DNA from: an uncultured Erythrobacter sp.
GTDB taxonomy: Bacteria; Pseudomonadota; Alphaproteobacteria; Sphingomonadales; Sphingomonadaceae
Direction of reading: 5' to 3'
Assembly: GCA_913055155.1 (NCBI GenBank)
Contig: CAJXJR010000009.1
Span: forward strand, 94,089-158,088
DNA length: 64,000 nt
Position 1 is the first letter of the stretch; every line of letters begins with the position of its first letter. Shown piece by piece: positions 1 to 8,770 of the stretch. A program made the position numbers and the translations under genes. Below the pieces are notes generated by a model that ran no database searches, was not told the origin of the DNA, and saw only the letters and a program-made list of their open reading frames with translations.

Positions 1-168
1 CAGCTGCCGCGAAAGATCGTGCAGGCGATCCATCAGGCCGCCCGGCACGTGAATGGAATCCGGCGTTGGCGCCAGGTCCACCAGCGTACCATCGAAATCG
101 AGGAACAGCGCCAGCGGTCGCTGCCGGGCAAGCGACGCGATACTGGGGGCAGGAGGCAATGCAGGCAT
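1..168 (-). CDS. otsB: Trehalose-phosphatase, N-terminal fragment (runs off the window)
   Basis: Only the first 56 codons are present; the rest lies left of position 1. The protein starts with a short Ala/Pro-rich leader, then a hydrophobic strand and the HAD-superfamily motif I LFLDFDGTLVDLAPTPD at about residues 21-37. In the family the first Asp is the nucleophile. The spacing and the D-L-A-P-T-P-D continuation are typical of OtsB, which dephosphorylates trehalose 6-phosphate to trehalose. Start ATG at 168, with a purine-rich GGGCGG just upstream. It is divergent from the stress-protein operon that starts at 373, so the 204 bp between them should hold both promoters. Another HAD sugar phosphatase cannot be ruled out from 56 residues. 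Confidence 0.8.
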   Translation of the reverse strand, partial: MPALPPAPSIASLARQRPLALFLDFDGTLVDLAPTPDSIHVPGGLMDRLHDLSRQL

Positions 169-372
169 TGCCGCCCGGTCTAGCGACCAGCATGCACATT
201 ACAAGGGAATGGTGGCGCAGCAGGGCCCGGCCCCATCGCCCACACATTGCCCATGCATTTGCCCCGCAAATCGACCACCGCCAGAGCACTCGCCGGAGAT
301 GGCAGCGAATTGCGGTGTGGCCGTTTTCGCGTATGCTCCGGTTGGAAAAGCCAAGCCCGCCGGAGGTCACCA

Positions 373-792
373 GTGTACTCTCGCATACTCGTTCCCGTCG
401 ATCTCGAAGAACCAAGCTCGTGGCGCAAGGCGGTTCCGACCGCAATGGCTATGGCAAAGGCCTTCGATGCAAGCGTGACGCTTTGCACGGTGGTGCCCGA
501 AAGCCTCGCCGCGCTGAAGGCAGAGTGGACCTCTGTTTCGATGCGGTCATTGCTTGAAGAAGCGCGCACCAGGCTGCTGGTGCTGGCCAGGGAACTGGGC
601 CACGAGGATCTGGATATCGAAGTGAGGATGGGCAGCATTCCCGGCGGCATACTCTCCGCTGCCGAAAGCCTGGCCATAGACCTGATCGTGCTTTCTTCCC
701 ATCGGCCCGAAATGAAGGACTGGCTGCTTGGCGCGAATGCGGCGCGAGTCGTGCGCCATGCGAAATGCTCGGTCATGGTCGTGCGCGAATGA
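373..792 (+). CDS. Universal stress protein (UspA domain), 139 aa
   Basis: A single Usp domain fills the protein: an N-terminal strand SRILVPVDLEEPS, a central IEVRMGSIPGGILSAAESLAIDLIVLSSHRP segment, and the C-terminal helix-strand ending VVRHAKCSVMVVRE. The usual nucleotide loop G-2x-G-9x-G(S/T) is altered: the stretch after SSHRP reads WLLGANAAR, so ATP binding is uncertain. The chosen start is GTG 373, because GGAGGT lies 6 nt upstream; the reading frame stays open further upstream but without a ribosome site. Its stop overlaps the ATG of the VIT transporter (ATGA at 789-792), so it is the first gene of a coupled operon with metal transporters. A role in stress signalling is inferred from the family. 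Confidence 0.85.
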   Translation: MYSRILVPVDLEEPSSWRKAVPTAMAMAKAFDASVTLCTVVPESLAALKAEWTSVSMRSLLEEARTRLLVLARELGHEDLDIEVRMGSIPGGILSAAESLAIDLIVLSSHRPEMKDWLLGANAARVVRHAKCSVMVVRE

Positions 793-1547
793 ACGGCGTA
801 CGACCGTCCCGCCGCAACTTGCGCGAAGAACATTCGCTCACCAGCATTCGCAACCGGATCAACCGCCCCAGCGGCGAAAGTCCGGTCGGCGACTTCATGC
901 TTGGCGGCATCGATGGTGTGGTTACCACCTTTGCCATAATCGCCGGCAGCGCGGGCGGGCACCTGTCTTCCACAACCGTCATCATCCTGGGCATCGCCAA
1001 CCTGCTGGCGGACGGCTTCAGCATGGCCGTCAGCAACTATGTCGGCACACGGGCGCGCCAGGAAGAGGTGAGCCAGAGCCGTGCCGACGAGGACTGGCAG
1101 ATCGACGCCTTCCCCGAAGGCGAACGCAGTGAAATCCGCGAGATCTTCGCCCGCAAGGGTTTCAGCGGAGAAACGCTGGAGGAAATCGTCGAGGTCATTA
1201 CGTCCGACCGCCAGGTGTGGGTCGAGACGATGATGGCCGAAGAGCTGAAGATGAGCGAAATATCCGCGCGCCCGGTAAGAGCGGCCCTCACCACCTTCGG
1301 CGCCTTCGCCTTGTGTGGCCTTTTCCCGCTGTTGCCCTTCCTTTTCGGTATCGGCGATTTCGCGGCCATGTTCGGCGCGAGTGCGGCGCTTGGCGTTGTG
1401 ACCTTCATTGCTCTTGGCGCCGGCAAGGGCCGCCTGGTCGGGCGGCCTCCGCTGCAGTCCGCGCTGGAGACGCTGGCGATCGGCTCTGTGGCCGCGATCC
1501 TCGCCTACGGGGCAGGCTCCGGCCTCAACTGGCTGTTCGGCGGGTAG
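789..1547 (+). CDS. VIT1/CCC1-family transporter, 252 aa
   Basis: Vacuolar iron transporter (VIT1/CCC1) family membrane protein. The diagnostic first-helix region GDFMLGGIDGVVTTFAIIAG is followed by a second helix ending LLADGFSMAVSNYVGTRARQEE. Then comes a charged cytosolic segment of about 75 residues rich in Glu (the metal-binding domain of the family) and three C-terminal helices. Members export Fe2+ or Mn2+ from the cytosol using a proton gradient; the metal here is not determined. The start is ATG 789, overlapping the stop of the stress-protein gene. The P-type ATPase gene follows about 70 nt downstream. Loss of metal export under stress would fit the neighbour, but that is inference. 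Confidence 0.85.
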   Translation: MNGVRPSRRNLREEHSLTSIRNRINRPSGESPVGDFMLGGIDGVVTTFAIIAGSAGGHLSSTTVIILGIANLLADGFSMAVSNYVGTRARQEEVSQSRADEDWQIDAFPEGERSEIREIFARKGFSGETLEEIVEVITSDRQVWVETMMAEELKMSEISARPVRAALTTFGAFALCGLFPLLPFLFGIGDFAAMFGASAALGVVTFIALGAGKGRLVGRPPLQSALETLAIGSVAAILAYGAGSGLNWLFGG

Positions 1548-1618
1548 CCGGTATACGAACAGAGCCAGGCCGGGTATGGTGCGAACGGGTCGTGGAGCGG
1601 GATGAAACCAGCCATAGA

Positions 1619-4261
1619 ATGCAGCGCCAGAACCCTTACAGTGACCCCGTTGACACGCTGCTGCGCGCCTATGCCGTGCGCATCGACCAGGGCCTTGGCC
1701 AGGGTGAAGCGGAACAGCGCGCGGCAAGTTTCGGCCCAAATGCGATCGCGGCGGAAAGCCCCGCTTCCGCTGTTACCCTGCTGCTACATCAGTTTGCGAA
1801 CCCGGTCGTCTATCTGCTGACCGCTGCGGCCGTGCTGGCCTTTGCCTTCGGCCAGCGAGTGGAAGCCGCCGCGGTTATCGCGGTGCTGCTGATCAACACG
1901 GCAATCGGATATGCCGCCGAAATGAAGGCAATCCGTTCGATGGAGGCGCTGCGGTCGCTCGGCCATCGCTCGGCCCGGGTCTTGCGCGACGGACGCCAGA
2001 AAGTGGTGCCGGCAGAACAGCTGGTGCCTGGCGACATCGTGCTTGTCGAAACGGGCGATCTGGTTTCGGCGGACCTGCGCATCGTCGAAGGCGCGAACCT
2101 GGCGGCAAATGAATCGACCCTGACGGGGGAATCCGTTCCGGTCGAGAAATCCGCAGCGCCCGTTCCCCGGGACACCCGCCTGGCCGAGCGATCCAGCATG
2201 CTGTTCAAGGGAACCGCGGTGACGCGCGGCACGGGCACGGGCCTTGTCGTTGGCACCGGGCACCAGACGGCGCTGGGCGAGATTACCGAGCTGGTAAAAC
2301 AGGCAAGGTCAACGCGCTCGCCGCTGGAGAAACGGCTGATCAAGGTGGCAGGCCAGCTCGTCTGGCTGACCATCATCATTGCCGCGCTGGTCGTCGTTGC
2401 AGGCCTGCTTCGCCAGGCCGACACGTTCCTTATGGTGACGACCGGCATTGCCCTGGCAGTGGCGGCCATTCCAGAGGGCTTGCCGGTCGTGGCCACCCTG
2501 GCCCTGGCACAGGGGATGTGGCGCATGGCCCGCCAGAACGCTCTTCTGCGACAGCTCTCCGCGGTCGAGACGTTCGGCTCGGTCACGCTGATCCTGACCG
2601 ACAAGACCGGCACGCTCACCGAGAACCGCATGGCGGTGGAAGCAATATGCCTGCCTGCCGCCGACCTCGCGCCCGCTAGTCACCAGGATGGCGCAATCGA
2701 GGATGCAGAGCAGCCGATGCTGCACGGCCTGCTGACGGTAGCCGCCTTGTGCAGTTCCAGCGAACTGGATGCAGACACCGGCGACGGGGTTGGCGATCCG
2801 CTGGAAATCGCCCTGATGCGCGCCGCCGCCAACGCCGGGCTGCCTCGCGAACAGCTCATCGCGCGCAACCCACAGGTCAAGCTGCATGGCTTTGCAGCCG
2901 AAGTGCGCATGATGGCGACAGTGCATCGGCACGACGATGGTTTCCTCTTTGCGGTGAAGGGCGCTCCCGAAGTCGTTGTCGAGCATTGCACCAGGCTGCG
3001 CTACCTCGACCGGGACCTGGACCTGGATCCGCAATTGCGCGGGCAATGGCTGGAACTGGTATCGCAACTCGCCAGTGAAGGCATGCGGGTGATTGCCCTG
3101 GCGCGAAAGATTGCGCCCACTGCTGATGAAGACCCTTACGGCAACCTGGTCTTGCTTGGCCTTGTTGGCCTGCGCGACCCGGCCCGCGCGGACGTGGCAG
3201 AGGCGATCGCCGCGTGCCATGACGCCGGCATCCAGGTGGCAATCGTCACCGGTGATCACGCGGTGACCGCGGTCAACATCGGTCGCCAGGTCGGCCTGCC
3301 GGTCGACGGGCGCACGCCCGTGGAAGGCCATTCGCTGGCGCGGATGGATTTCGATGAGGACGCCCTGCGATCGACCACGGTATTTGCCAGGGTCAATCCC
3401 AGCGAGAAGCTGGCTCTGGTGAAAGCTTTCCAGGACGCCGGCCAGGTGGTGGCGATGACAGGAGACGGCGTGAACGATGCCCCCGCCTTGCGCCAGGCCG
3501 ATATCGGGGTCGCCATGGGAAAGAGGGGCACCGACGTTGCCCGTGAGGCGGCCGACATGGTGCTGCTGGACGATGCCTTCAGTTCGATCGTTGCGGCCAT
3601 TCGCGAAGGCCGCATCATTTTCGAGAATATCCGCCGTTTTGCCACCTACCTGCTGGCGTGCAATCTCAGCGAGGTGCTGGTCGTCGGCCTTGCCGTGCTG
3701 CTGGCCCTGCCCTTGCCAATCCTGCCGTTGCAGATCCTGTTCCTTAACCTGGTGACCGACGTGTTTCCCGCTTTTGCACTGGCAACCGCGAAGGGCGACA
3801 AGGCGATCATGACGCGCCCGCCACGCCCTCCGGCCATGGCATTGCTGGGACTGCCCCAATGGCGTCGCATCATCTTGCATGGCCTTGCCCTGACAGGTGC
3901 CGTCTTCGCAGCCATGGCCATGGCAAGCCAGTGGCTCGCGCTGGCCGATGCAGAGCTTGTGACGGTCACCTTCCTCACGCTGGCGTTCTCGCAATTGTGG
4001 CACGTGTTCAATTTGCGGCACCCTGATGCCGGTGTCTTACGCAACGAAATCACGCGCAGTGCCTGGGTCTGGGTGTCGATCGGATTTTGCAGCCTGCTGC
4101 TGTTGCTCGCGGTCTACCTGCCGCAATTGCGCATGGTGCTGGGCCTGGCGCTTCCGACCGCGGCCATGTGGACCCTGGCGATCCTTGCCAGCCTTGCACC
4201 ATTGGCGCTTATCCAGCTGGCGCAGGGTATCGTGCGCATGTCACGAAAGGCCGGGAATTGA
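1619..4261 (+). CDS. P2A-type cation-transporting ATPase (Ca2+-ATPase-like), 880 aa
   Basis: Inner-membrane P-type ATPase. All catalytic elements are visible: actuator motif TGES at about residue 169, PEGLP in helix M4 at about 284-288, the phosphorylated Asp of DKTGTLTEN at about 328, a nucleotide-binding domain with a KGAPE motif, and the hinge GDGVND at about 615-620. The length and the PEGLP motif place it in the PacL/SERCA-like P2A group, which pumps Ca2+ or sometimes Mn2+ out of the cytosol. An N-terminal cation_ATPase_N domain (residues 5-50) is present. ATG 1619 is used; GTG 1592 is an in-frame alternative and neither has a strong ribosome site. The stop overlaps the start of the Na/Ca exchanger gene, which supports Ca2+ as substrate. 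Confidence 0.9.
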   Translation: MQRQNPYSDPVDTLLRAYAVRIDQGLGQGEAEQRAASFGPNAIAAESPASAVTLLLHQFANPVVYLLTAAAVLAFAFGQRVEAAAVIAVLLINTAIGYAAEMKAIRSMEALRSLGHRSARVLRDGRQKVVPAEQLVPGDIVLVETGDLVSADLRIVEGANLAANESTLTGESVPVEKSAAPVPRDTRLAERSSMLFKGTAVTRGTGTGLVVGTGHQTALGEITELVKQARSTRSPLEKRLIKVAGQLVWLTIIIAALVVVAGLLRQADTFLMVTTGIALAVAAIPEGLPVVATLALAQGMWRMARQNALLRQLSAVETFGSVTLILTDKTGTLTENRMAVEAICLPAADLAPASHQDGAIEDAEQPMLHGLLTVAALCSSSELDADTGDGVGDPLEIALMRAAANAGLPREQLIARNPQVKLHGFAAEVRMMATVHRHDDGFLFAVKGAPEVVVEHCTRLRYLDRDLDLDPQLRGQWLELVSQLASEGMRVIALARKIAPTADEDPYGNLVLLGLVGLRDPARADVAEAIAACHDAGIQVAIVTGDHAVTAVNIGRQVGLPVDGRTPVEGHSLARMDFDEDALRSTTVFARVNPSEKLALVKAFQDAGQVVAMTGDGVNDAPALRQADIGVAMGKRGTDVAREAADMVLLDDAFSSIVAAIREGRIIFENIRRFATYLLACNLSEVLVVGLAVLLALPLPILPLQILFLNLVTDVFPAFALATAKGDKAIMTRPPRPPAMALLGLPQWRRIILHGLALTGAVFAAMAMASQWLALADAELVTVTFLTLAFSQLWHVFNLRHPDAGVLRNEITRSAWVWVSIGFCSLLLLLAVYLPQLRMVLGLALPTAAMWTLAILASLAPLALIQLAQGIVRMSRKAGN

Positions 4262-5268
4262 TCGCGATCCTCCTGCCCTGGCTCCAGTTTTTCGTCTGCG
4301 CGATGCTGATCGGTTTCGCGGGGCACAAGCTGACCCGCTATGCCGGTGTTATCTCACGGCGGACCGGCCTGCCCAGTTCCTGGATCGGCCTGGTCCTGCT
4401 CTCGACCGCGACGTCGCTGCCCGAACTGTTCACCGGCATCAGTTCCGTCACCTTGTTCGACGCACCGGACATCGCGATGGGGGACGCGCTGGGCAGCTGC
4501 ATCCTCAACCTGGCCCTGCTGGTGGCGCTGGATGCCCTGAGCCGCGATGAATCGATCTATTGCCGGATCAACCAGAGCCACGTGCTGACGGCAGGCTTCG
4601 GCGTGATCCTGATCGGCATCGTCGGCCTGACGATCCTGACCGCCGGAACGATCGTGGGCCGTGCCATCTACCATTTCAGCGCCTACACGCCGCTGATCAT
4701 CCTCTTGTACTTCGTCGCCATGAGGGCGACTTTCATGCACGAGCGCCGCCTCGCGATCACCGCACCCGCAGGGGATGATGCCGATCCCCTCACCCTCCGG
4801 CAAGCAATGGTGCGATACCTGGCAGCCGCGATCGTGGTGGCTATTGCCGGCAGCCTGCTGCCTTCCGCCGGCTTGCAGATTGCCGCCGTAACCGGTTGGC
4901 AAGCAAGCTTCGTCGGCACGCTGTTTATCGCGATGGCAACCTCGCTGCCCGAATTCGTGGTGATCGTCAGCGCCCTGCGTCGCAACTCGGCAGACATGGC
5001 AATCGCCGCCCTGCTGGGCAGCAACCTGTTCGACATCCTGGTGATCGCGCTGGACGATCTCGCCTACACCAAGGGCAGCATCTTCGCAGCCGTCTCTCCC
5101 GCAAATGCAGCCTCGGCGCTGGCCGCCGTCATCATGAACGGCATTTTCGTCGTGGCCCTGCTCTACCAACCGCGCAACCGCCTGTTCGGAACGATCGGCT
5201 GGACAAGCATGTCATTGGCCTCGGTCTATTTCGTCAGCGCCTATTTCATCTACCTCTATGGTGCCTGA
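4258..5268 (+). CDS. Sodium/calcium exchanger family (CaCA, YrbG-like), 336 aa
   Basis: Integral membrane antiporter with two homologous halves of about five helices. The first alpha repeat carries LLSTATSLPELFTGISS and GDALGSCILNL. The second carries MATSLPEFVVIVSALRR and AALLGSNLFDILV. These two inverted repeats are the cation-binding signature of the CaCA superfamily, which exchanges Ca2+ for Na+ or H+. TTG 4258 is the most upstream sensible start: it overlaps the ATPase TGA and has AAAGG 9-12 nt upstream. The next in-frame ATG (4303) would cut into the first helix. It closes the usp-VIT-ATPase-exchanger operon, which may jointly set cytosolic Ca2+ and transition-metal levels. Confidence 0.85.
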   Translation: MIAILLPWLQFFVCAMLIGFAGHKLTRYAGVISRRTGLPSSWIGLVLLSTATSLPELFTGISSVTLFDAPDIAMGDALGSCILNLALLVALDALSRDESIYCRINQSHVLTAGFGVILIGIVGLTILTAGTIVGRAIYHFSAYTPLIILLYFVAMRATFMHERRLAITAPAGDDADPLTLRQAMVRYLAAAIVVAIAGSLLPSAGLQIAAVTGWQASFVGTLFIAMATSLPEFVVIVSALRRNSADMAIAALLGSNLFDILVIALDDLAYTKGSIFAAVSPANAASALAAVIMNGIFVVALLYQPRNRLFGTIGWTSMSLASVYFVSAYFIYLYGA

Positions 5269-5531
5269 CCGTGGATGGCGGCGCGCATGCCACCACAGGT
5301 CGCTTCCGGCAGGAGGAGTTGGCACCGCAGACAATCCGGGCTTCAGGCGCAACACGCCTTGCCCCGGATTCCACAGAGGCCCGAATCCATTTTTCGCAAG
5401 CCAAGAGCAAAATCCCGCCCTATGGGGGCGGCAAGCACGCAAACTCGATTGCCTTGGCATGCTATACGCAAAGAGCGCGTTCGTCATTCGCGGCGAACTG
5501 GCGTGCCCCCCTTCGATATTAGGCCACTGCC

Positions 5532-7343
5532 ATGAATTTCCCTGACCTTCCCTCCAGCCTCGAGGCTGCCCTTGCCGAGCGTGGATACGCCACGGCGACT
5601 CCGGTGCAGGCCGAAGTCATGCAAGCCGATGCTGCGGGGCGAGACCTGGTCGTTTCCGCCCAGACCGGTTCGGGCAAGACTATCGCCTTCGGCCTTGCCA
5701 TGGCGCAGGAACTGCTGGGCGACAGCGAAAGCATGCCTTTTGCGGAACAGCCGCTGGCCCTTATCGTCGCGCCAACCCGCGAACTGGCCCTGCAGGTCAG
5801 CCGCGAGTTGGGCTGGCTCTACGCCAAGGCTGGCGGGCGCATTGCCACCTGCGTTGGTGGAATGAACCCTCAGCAGGAACGCAAGGCGCTGCGCTCTGGT
5901 GCAACCATCGTGGTTGGCACTCCCGGCAGGCTGCGTGACCACCTTGAGCGCGGCGCGCTAGACCTGTCAGGACTGAAAGTCGTGGTACTCGACGAAGCGG
6001 ACGAAATGCTCGACATGGGCTTTCGTGAAGAGCTGGAGGAAATCCTCGATGCAACGCCGGAATCGCGCCGGACGCTGCTGTTCTCGGCCACGATGCCGCG
6101 CCCGATCGAGGCCCTTGCCCGTCGATACCAGCGCGACGCCCTGCGTATCGCCACGATCAGCGAAGGGCGCGGCCATGGCGACATTTCCTACCAGGCCGTC
6201 ACGGTTTCTCCACCGGAGATCGAGAACGCGGTGGTCAATCTGCTGCGCTATCATGAGGCGGAAACCGCCATCCTGTTCTGCGCGACGCGCGAAAAGGTGC
6301 GCCACCTGCATGCCACCTTGCAGGAACGCGGCTTTGCCGTGGTGGCCCTGTCGGGCGAACATTCCCAGTCGGAACGCAACCAGGCGCTGCAAGCCCTGCG
6401 CGACAGACGTGCGCGGGTGTGCGTCGCCACCGATGTGGCCGCACGCGGGATCGACCTGCCAACGCTGAGCCTCGTCATTCACGTCGAAATCCCGCGCGAT
6501 GCAGAGACTCTCCAGCACCGATCGGGACGCACAGGCCGCGCCGGAAAAAAAGGCACCGCGGTGCTGATCGTGCCCTTTTCCAGGCGCAAGCGCGTGGAAT
6601 CGATGCTGCGCCATGCGAAGATCACCGCAGAATGGATCGATGCGCCCGACCGCGATGCCATCAAGACCAGAGACCGCAAGCGACTGCTCGAAAAGCTGCT
6701 GGAACCCGTCGAAATAGACGAAGGCGACCGCGAACTGGCCCAACGCCTGCTGGCCGAGCGCACACCGGAGCAGATCGCCGCGATGCTGGTGCAAGCCCAC
6801 CGAGCCAGCATGCCCGAACCCGAAGATCTGATCGCCAACACGCCGGAGGCCCGGCGCGCGGCGCAGAAGGAGCGCCACCGTCCTGGCTTCGAGGACACCG
6901 TCTGGTTCCGCATGGCGCTGGGCCGACGCCAGAATGCAGACCCGCGCTGGATCCTGCCGCTGCTGTGCCGACGCGGGCATATCACCCGTAACGAGATCGG
7001 TGCCATCCGGATTGGGCCTGACGAAACCTATTTCCAGATCCCGCGCCAGATCGCCGGGAAGTTTGCCGATGCGGCTGCGCGATCAGCCCAGGCCGATGGT
7101 GACGAGGAGCCCGTTGTGATCGAACTGTCCGACACCGGGCCGCGCGATGTTGCCCGCGGCAATCGCAAGCGTTTCCCTGCGCGCCGCAATGCGGACACAC
7201 CGCGGGTGAAAGCACGGCCCGCGCACCGCAAGTCTGACAAGACAGAAGGGAAGAAGAGTGGCAAATCCGGCAAGCCATTCAAGGGCAAGCCGAAAGGCGG
7301 CGCGAGGGGAAAGCGCGCCGCACCAAAGGACAGGCGCGGCTAA
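5532..7343 (+). CDS. DEAD-box ATP-dependent RNA helicase with DbpA/CsdA-type RNA-binding domain, 603 aa
   Basis: Superfamily-2 RNA helicase. In order: a Q-motif region with TPVQ at 23-26, Walker A AQTGSGKT at 43-50, PTREL at 81-85, DEAD at 154-157, SAT at 185-187, VATDVAARGID at about 298-308 and HRSGRTGR at 329-336. Residues 455-520 resemble the DbpA C-terminal RRM-like domain (FRMALGRRQNADPRWILPLL and later GPDETYFQIP). The tail from about 550 is Lys/Arg/Gly-rich and should bind RNA non-specifically. In DbpA and CsdA such domains direct the helicase to ribosomal RNA or structured mRNA. The 263 bp upstream (5269-5531) holds no gene; a small GC stem (CCGCCC/GGGCGG) is its only structure. It is monocistronic. 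Confidence 0.93.
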   Translation: MNFPDLPSSLEAALAERGYATATPVQAEVMQADAAGRDLVVSAQTGSGKTIAFGLAMAQELLGDSESMPFAEQPLALIVAPTRELALQVSRELGWLYAKAGGRIATCVGGMNPQQERKALRSGATIVVGTPGRLRDHLERGALDLSGLKVVVLDEADEMLDMGFREELEEILDATPESRRTLLFSATMPRPIEALARRYQRDALRIATISEGRGHGDISYQAVTVSPPEIENAVVNLLRYHEAETAILFCATREKVRHLHATLQERGFAVVALSGEHSQSERNQALQALRDRRARVCVATDVAARGIDLPTLSLVIHVEIPRDAETLQHRSGRTGRAGKKGTAVLIVPFSRRKRVESMLRHAKITAEWIDAPDRDAIKTRDRKRLLEKLLEPVEIDEGDRELAQRLLAERTPEQIAAMLVQAHRASMPEPEDLIANTPEARRAAQKERHRPGFEDTVWFRMALGRRQNADPRWILPLLCRRGHITRNEIGAIRIGPDETYFQIPRQIAGKFADAAARSAQADGDEEPVVIELSDTGPRDVARGNRKRFPARRNADTPRVKARPAHRKSDKTEGKKSGKSGKPFKGKPKGGARGKRAAPKDRRG

Positions 7344-7363
7344 CCGATCACATTCCAAGGGGA

Positions 7364-7440
7364 TGGTAGCGGAGGAGGGACTCGAACCCCCGACACGCGG
7401 ATTATGATTCCGCTGCTCTAACCACCTGAGCTACTCCGCC
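7364..7440 (-). tRNA. tRNA-Met (CAU), elongator-like
   Basis: The complement folds as a 77-nt cloverleaf. The acceptor stem starts GGCGGAG and pairs with CTCCGCT, the D arm is AGCTCAGGTGGTTAGAGC, and the anticodon stem GCGGA/TCCGC closes the seven-base loop ATCATAA (anticodon CAT). The T arm contains GGTTCGAGTCC. The 3' CCA is encoded (TGG at 7364-7366). The first pair is G-T, and the three G-C pairs that mark initiator tRNA are absent from the anticodon stem, so this is elongator Met. A lysidine-modified tRNA-Ile2 with CAU is less likely but cannot be excluded by eye. Confidence 0.93.
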
Positions 7441-7538
7441 ATCCGGCAAGCCTGCGTGCGCCGAATGGGCGGCAGGCGAGGCGCGCATTTAGGTCCGCTT
7501 TTCTCTCCGGTCAACCTGCCAATTTACCCCGCCACAAA

Positions 7539-8204
7539 TCAGTCGGCAGAGGCAGCTGCCGCCTTGTTCATGCGCAGCACCTTGGCCGCCAGCCCGCGAT
7601 TGAGCGCGGCATCGAAGGCACGCTTCAATTCGGGCACGCCGGCGGTGAACTGGGCCAGGCCATCGCGGTCGAACTTGGCCATCCGCAGGTCGTTGGTAAC
7701 ACGCACGGTGGCCGAGGCGTTTTCGCCGGTAAGCAGGCTCATTTCCCCCAGGAAATCGCCGGCGCCGCATACGCCCACGATCTTGCCCTCGTGCTCGATC
7801 GCGGCAGCACCTGCGGCGATGTAGATCAGCGGCGGATTGGCCTGTCCCTGCGTCATCAGCACTTCGTCGGGCCCGGCATCGCGCCATTGCATCAGGCCCA
7901 GCAGGCGGCGCTGGTGATCGGGTTCCTGCACTTCCAGCACGCCTTCCAGCAACTCACGCTCTTCCGCGCTGAGGTGGTGCGCGCGCGTGCGCAGCACCAG
8001 CCGGACGAGTTGCACCGCGTTGACGATGACGAAGGCGATCACGAGCAGGTTGCCGACTGTCCCCAGCCCGACCAGTAGCACGACAGCCAGCGCGGCCAGC
8101 CCGGCGACAAGCGCCACGATGCGCAACCAGCGCATGGACGTCATGGCCATGGCCGCCACCAGCAGCCCGCCTGCAGTCAACGCGGCGATCTCAGAGTAAC
8201 CCAT
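7539..8204 (-). CDS. Membrane protein with cyclic-nucleotide-binding domain, 221 aa
   Basis: Residues 1-70 form three hydrophobic helices. They are followed by a cytosolic linker (RAHHLSAEERELLEGV) and a cNMP-binding fold at about 95-200. The phosphate-binding cassette region reads GDFLGEMSLLTGENASATVRV, in which the family's usual Glu and Arg are seen (GEMSLL, then SATVRV). There is no DNA-binding helix-turn-helix, so this is not a Crp-type regulator. The layout is like bacterial Popeye-domain-like proteins. A ligand-sensing membrane protein is a reasonable inference; the function is unknown. The gene stands alone between tRNA-Met and the 2H phosphoesterase gene. Confidence 0.75.
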   Translation of the reverse strand: MGYSEIAALTAGGLLVAAMAMTSMRWLRIVALVAGLAALAVVLLVGLGTVGNLLVIAFVIVNAVQLVRLVLRTRAHHLSAEERELLEGVLEVQEPDHQRRLLGLMQWRDAGPDEVLMTQGQANPPLIYIAAGAAAIEHEGKIVGVCGAGDFLGEMSLLTGENASATVRVTNDLRMAKFDRDGLAQFTAGVPELKRAFDAALNRGLAAKVLRMNKAAAASAD

Positions 8205-8236
8205 GACAGTTCCCCCTGCCGGAAAGCTTTGCCGGT

Positions 8237-8770
8237 TCAGCGCCTATTGTGCCCGCGAAAGGCGAATTTACCAAGACGTTCCCAAGGACCACCGAGGTAG
8301 GCATGCAGGCCCAGCCCGGTAAAGCCGAAATCGCGCGGCTGCACGCGCGGGGCAAGCTCTGCCTGCAGTGCCTTGGCTTCCTCTATGCTCACCTTGTTCT
8401 GCACGGTCACATGCAGGCGCGGCTTGTGCTCGTCCTGCGGGGTCAGCATGCCGTGGAAACGGTCTGCCATCTGCTGCCACAGGTCGATCATCCCTTCGCT
8501 TTCCAGTTGCAGCGCAGTGCCCTTGCCCAGCTTCATCACGCCGACCAGCCGCGCGGGCACCGGCGGGTTGTCGCGCACCAGTTCCTTCAGGCAATCGCGC
8601 ACTTCGCCTTCTGCACTGGGCGGCAAGGCGTGGAACAGCGTGACGTGGGCTTTCAGGAAATTGCGTTCGGGCGGGAAATGGTCCTGCCGCAGCTGGTTGG
8701 CCCAGCTGAACAGGTCCGGCGGCATCTCGGCAGTGACGATAAGGGGGGCCGGGGCGCGGTCCCCGCTCAC
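8237..8770 (-). CDS. 2H phosphoesterase / 2'-5' RNA ligase family protein, 177 aa
   Basis: Two HxT signatures define the fold: AHVTLFHAL at about residues 41-49 and LHVTVQNKV at about 119-127. Each supplies one catalytic His. The family hydrolyses 2',3'-cyclic phosphates or joins and cleaves 2'-5' linkages in RNA; which activity applies here cannot be said. The start is GTG 8770, overlapping the mltG stop as GTGA (8767-8770), so it is translationally coupled to mltG and is the last gene of the acpP-fabF-mltG run. The C-terminus ends in a basic GHNRR tail. Confidence 0.85.
   Translation of the reverse strand: MSGDRAPAPLIVTAEMPPDLFSWANQLRQDHFPPERNFLKAHVTLFHALPPSAEGEVRDCLKELVRDNPPVPARLVGVMKLGKGTALQLESEGMIDLWQQMADRFHGMLTPQDEHKPRLHVTVQNKVSIEEAKALQAELAPRVQPRDFGFTGLGLHAYLGGPWERLGKFAFRGHNRR

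Noticed and set aside
180..1739. Long open frame (519 codons) on the minus strand opposite the Usp and VIT genes
   Set aside because: It lies antisense to two clear genes and its translation is Arg/Gly/Ala-rich without family features, as expected from high GC codon bias.
5412..5440. GC hairpin (CCGCCC/GGGCGG) after the exchanger gene as terminator
   Set aside because: Stem is short and not followed by a T-tract on either strand.
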